Shown piece after piece: positions 21,386 through 23,364 of a stretch of DNA of 23,364 nucleotides; position 1 is the first letter of the stretch; each line of letters opens with the position of its first letter. The notes under the pieces are model-generated. The model saw only the letters and a list, made by a program, of their open reading frames with translations, ran no database searches and was not told where the DNA came from. The stretch covers positions 1 through 23,364 of the forward strand of contig JALTXS010000025.1 in NCBI GenBank assembly GCA_027048265.1, read 5' to 3'. Position numbers and translations under genes: made by a program. Origin of the DNA: Desulfurococcales archaeon (GTDB taxonomy: Archaea > Thermoproteota > Thermoprotei_A > Sulfolobales > Fervidicoccaceae).

Positions 21386-21393
21386 CTATATAG
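21386..21393 (+). promoter_or_regulatory. eno: TATA box for enolase
   Basis: CTATATAG preceded by an A-rich BRE-like stretch (ACTAAAA). Initiation 26 bp downstream, near 21416, gives a leader of about 60 nt ending in the ribosome site GGGGTGG (21464-21470). Confidence 0.5.
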
Positions 21394-21475
21394 AAGCATC
21401 TAGCAAAACAATTCACACTAGCATAGTTATTATCCCTCTACTAGTAAACCCAGAGCCCGCGAAGGGGTGGTTGTT

Positions 21476-22786
21476 GTGTCCTCCTTGCATCTTGGCGAGG
21501 ACTTCAAGATTACAAGTGTCAAGGCCTTAGAAATAGCAGACTCAAGAGGAAGACCAACGGTCAGGGTATGCGTCTCGACTAGGGTGAGCAGGGACTGTGC
21601 ATCGGCACCATCGGGGGCATCTAAGGGTAAATACGAGGCGGTCGAGCTAAGGGATGGGGGTCACAGGCTCCGGGGCTATGGTGTTAAGAAGGCCGTCTTC
21701 AGCGTAGAGCACCAGATAGCCCCCATACTCATAGGAAAGGACGTCAGGATGCAGGCTGAGATAGACGAGGCCATGAAGAAGTTAGATGGTACAAGGAATC
21801 TCTCCAAACTCGGGGCAAACGCAACCATAGCCACAAGCATAGCAGTCGCCAAAACTGCTGCAAAGTCGCTAGAACTCCCCCTCTATAAGTACATTGGAGG
21901 GGTAAAGCCGCTAGCTACCCCTGTTCCACTAATGAACATAGTGAACGGAGGAGCCCATGCTGGCAACGAGCTCGAGTTCCAGGAGTTCCTTATAGCACCA
22001 GTGAAGGCTGAGTCCTTCACGGAGGCGTTCTGGAAGGGTGTGGAGGTGTATCACAGCCTCAAGGATGTACTTGAGAAGGAATATGGGAGGCAGGCTACCC
22101 TGGTTGGTGATGAGGGGGGTTTCGCCCCACCCCTGAAGGACCCCCGCGATGCTTTAGAGATCATCACGAGGGCGATAGAGGACGCAGGATATAAGCCGGG
22201 CGAGGACTTCTACCTGGGAATAGACGTGGCCGCTACACAGTTCTATGATACGGGCAAGAAGAGATACAGGTTCTTGGGAAGAGAGTGGACGAGTTCCGAG
22301 TTGTCAGACTACTACCTAGAGCTTGTGGAGGGGTTTCCCGTAAAATCCATAGAGGACCCCTTCTACGAGGAACACTACAAGTCGTTCGCTGAGCTCCAGG
22401 AAAAGGTCAGGCCCAGGGGAGTCATAATAGTTGGCGACGACTTGTATGTCACTAACTCGGAGCTCCTAGAAAAGGGCCTAGAGAACAGGAGCACCCTTGG
22501 CGTGATAGTGAAGCCCAACCAGGTGGGCACCCTTACAGACACAATAAAATTCATTGAAAAGGCGAAGCGGGCGGGGCAAAAGATCATACTCAGCCACAGG
22601 AGCGGAGAAACCGAGGACAACTATGTGGCAGATCTTGCAATAGCGTTTAACAGTGACTTCATAAAAGCCGGCGCTCCTGCCCGGAGCGACCGTAACGCCA
22701 AGTATAACAGGGTCCTAGAGATAGACCATGAGAACAGAGGGATCCTCTACTACAAGGGAGTGGAGGCATACAAGCTACACATCTAG
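21476..22786 (+). CDS. eno: Enolase (phosphopyruvate hydratase)
   Basis: Interconverts 2-phosphoglycerate and phosphoenolpyruvate in glycolysis and gluconeogenesis; Mg-dependent, cytoplasmic. 436 aa, full length. Landmarks: DSRGRPTV (22-29; the usual Asn is Arg), PSGASKGKYEAVELRDG (45-61), the lid and substrate region HAGNELEFQEFLIAP, VGDEGGFAP, metal ligands in SIEDPF and GDDLYVTN, KPNQVGTLTDT with catalytic Lys, SHRSGETED, and a normal C-terminus. The GTG at 21476 is chosen because GGGGTGG stands 5 nt before it; GTG 21467 lies inside that ribosome site. The residue after GAS is Lys rather than the usual Thr, which I note as a variation, not a defect. Confidence 0.96.
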   Translation: MSSLHLGEDFKITSVKALEIADSRGRPTVRVCVSTRVSRDCASAPSGASKGKYEAVELRDGGHRLRGYGVKKAVFSVEHQIAPILIGKDVRMQAEIDEAMKKLDGTRNLSKLGANATIATSIAVAKTAAKSLELPLYKYIGGVKPLATPVPLMNIVNGGAHAGNELEFQEFLIAPVKAESFTEAFWKGVEVYHSLKDVLEKEYGRQATLVGDEGGFAPPLKDPRDALEIITRAIEDAGYKPGEDFYLGIDVAATQFYDTGKKRYRFLGREWTSSELSDYYLELVEGFPVKSIEDPFYEEHYKSFAELQEKVRPRGVIIVGDDLYVTNSELLEKGLENRSTLGVIVKPNQVGTLTDTIKFIEKAKRAGQKIILSHRSGETEDNYVADLAIAFNSDFIKAGAPARSDRNAKYNRVLEIDHENRGILYYKGVEAYKLHI

Positions 22787-22808
22787 CCCCACCGCTTTTA
22801 AAACATTA

Positions 22809-22816
22809 TTTAAATA
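22809..22816 (+). promoter_or_regulatory. TATA box for the polyprenol-kinase-like gene
   Basis: TTTAAATA is centred at 22812.5, 26 bp before an ATG at 22838 that opens a tiny reading frame and 58 bp before the kinase ATG. It lies 23 bp after the enolase stop codon. Confidence 0.45.
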
Positions 22817-22837
22817 CCGCTCAAACAAAGACAAAAC

Positions 22838-22873
22838 ATGCCCTCCCATAGAGGGCGAGGAACCCTCCAATGA
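22838..22873 (+). CDS. Possible 11-codon upstream ORF (leader peptide)
   Basis: ATG at 22838 sits where transcription should start, so it could be read as a leaderless ORF: MPSHRGRGTLQ, stop TGA. Its stop overlaps the kinase start (ATGA at 22870-22873). This geometry would couple translation of the two. It may be chance in a short leader. Confidence 0.25.
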   Translation: MPSHRGRGTLQ

Positions 22874-23364
22874 CCCTCGCCCCCATCTTTCCGGATCTTG
22901 CAAAGACCATCCTTATGATAACCTATGTGTTCACAATGATATTACTACTGAAAGGCATCCACTCACGCCTTGTTAAAGGAGGATGGACTCTAGACCAGGC
23001 CTCCTACATAACCCGCAAGCTCGTGCACCTCCTTGCCGCAGGGCCGGTTACGCTGGCCCTACCCTTCGTGTTTGCGGAAATTCTGGTCCCCGCCTCGGCC
23101 TCCATACTACTAGGGATGGTGTTCTGGCTTGCCAAGAGGCGGGGCAAGCTTATGGGGTGGTTCCAGACTCGTGACAATAACAACGAGATAACGTTCATGA
23201 TAGCCTGGGGGGCAAGTATAGCCATACTGTGGAAGATAACGGGGAGCCCCCTGTTATCAATACTGCCCGCCGCCTACATATCAATAGGCGACGGGGTAAC
23301 GGGCCTGGTGAGAGTCTCCATTATAGGAAGAAGGGAGAAGCATTGGAGCGGAAACCTTGCTATG
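22870..23364 (+). CDS. CTP-dependent polyprenol/phytol kinase-like membrane protein (partial, 3' end outside window)
   Basis: The frame is open from the ATG at 22870 to the window edge: 165 codons seen. It is hydrophobic, with helices at about 11-29, 56-70, 73-88, 106-121 and 126-142. Two blocks match the dolichol/phytol kinase and CDP-diglyceride-synthase-like superfamily (COG0170): RKLVHLLAAG (49-58; the RK..H motif) and SIGDGVTGLV followed by GRREKHWSGNLAM (about 138-165; the usual GD..A/GL.G...G+....+s..Gs). Members phosphorylate a lipid alcohol using CTP. In archaea such enzymes serve polyprenol or geranylgeraniol recycling, which is an inference here. GAGG lies 9 nt before the start. 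It follows enolase by 83 bp with its own TATA box. Confidence 0.8.
   Translation, partial: MTLAPIFPDLAKTILMITYVFTMILLLKGIHSRLVKGGWTLDQASYITRKLVHLLAAGPVTLALPFVFAEILVPASASILLGMVFWLAKRRGKLMGWFQTRDNNNEITFMIAWGASIAILWKITGSPLLSILPAAYISIGDGVTGLVRVSIIGRREKHWSGNLAM

Larger units (their letters stand above)
21160..21475. other. Divergent intergenic region between RCK gene and enolase
   Basis: 316 bp with no convincing gene. It holds a possible leftward promoter (TATCATAA near 21190), a G8 run (21306-21313), an inverted repeat CTCGGG (21298-21303) / CCCGAG (21345-21350) with a nested GGCT/AGCC pair, a 15-bp palindrome (21365-21379), and the enolase TATA box (21386-21393). Confidence 0.5.

Noticed and set aside
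22983..23225. Open frames on both strands inside the last gene
   Set aside because: Shadows of the polyprenol-kinase-like frame that runs uninterrupted from 22870 to the window end.
1..23364. C/D-box sRNA genes
   Set aside because: The few TGATGA-like strings found lie inside coding regions (for example near 13006, 15045, 17520 and 19318) and lack paired D boxes at the right spacing.
1..23364. CRISPR arrays, insertion sequences, prophage or defence islands
   Set aside because: No spaced direct repeats, transposase, integrase, restriction or Cas genes were seen; composition appears even across the window.

Overview
The window reads as a chromosomal segment of a hyperthermophilic crenarchaeon, most like the Desulfurococcales (Aeropyrum/Hyperthermus/Pyrodictium/Pyrolobus type); I cannot fix the genus. 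Reasons: moderately GC-rich DNA with dense, short-spaced genes; heavy use of AGG/AGA Arg and ATA Ile codons; frequent GTG and TTG starts; archaeal TATA boxes about 26 bp before starts, including leaderless ones; an intron-containing tRNA-Thr with a bulge-helix-bulge splice motif; and archaea-specific families (DtdA, DUF211, DUF447, COG2401, stand-alone Lrp RAM domain). No IS element, integrase, CRISPR array or rRNA was seen.

Layout. 1-3100: a secreted, membrane-anchored surface protein with a Thr/Glu/Lys-rich stalk and a methyltransferase distantly resembling FmrO/RmtB 16S rRNA methylases, both leftward. 3108-4505: glutamine synthetase, rightward, from an AT-rich divergent control region containing two 17-bp palindromes. 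4654-7213: a leftward pair, a COG2401-type soluble ABC ATPase fused to an acetyltransferase domain and a coiled-coil protein. 7235-9698: three leftward genes with overlapping or abutting ends, a predicted nucleotidyltransferase, a DUF447 protein and a CitG-family protein. This is the best candidate here for an uncharacterised biochemical system. 9747-11867: an MFS transporter and the D-aminoacyl-tRNA deacylase DtdA. 11888-12397: a one-domain Lrp/AsnC RAM protein divergent from tRNA-Thr(CGT).

12497-15163: an endonuclease-IV-like TIM barrel and a Hef/Mph1-like helicase lacking a nuclease domain, as an apparent operon. 15295-16901: a small three-helix membrane protein, a TtuA/CTU1-family tRNA thiolase and DUF211. 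16971-18417: two proteins I do not recognise. 18551-19593: the AlaX trans-editing enzyme and a zinc-ribbon protein. 19665-21159: a TrkA/RCK protein and an MscS channel in one operon, probably for osmotic/ion homeostasis. 21476-22786: enolase with a palindrome just upstream of its TATA box. 22870-end: a CTP-dependent polyprenol/phytol-kinase-like membrane protein cut by the window edge.

The window is mostly housekeeping: nitrogen assimilation, glycolysis, tRNA modification and proofreading, DNA repair, ion balance and lipid metabolism. The points of novelty are small operons of poorly characterised archaeal families and a set of promoter-proximal palindromes and shared TATA elements.
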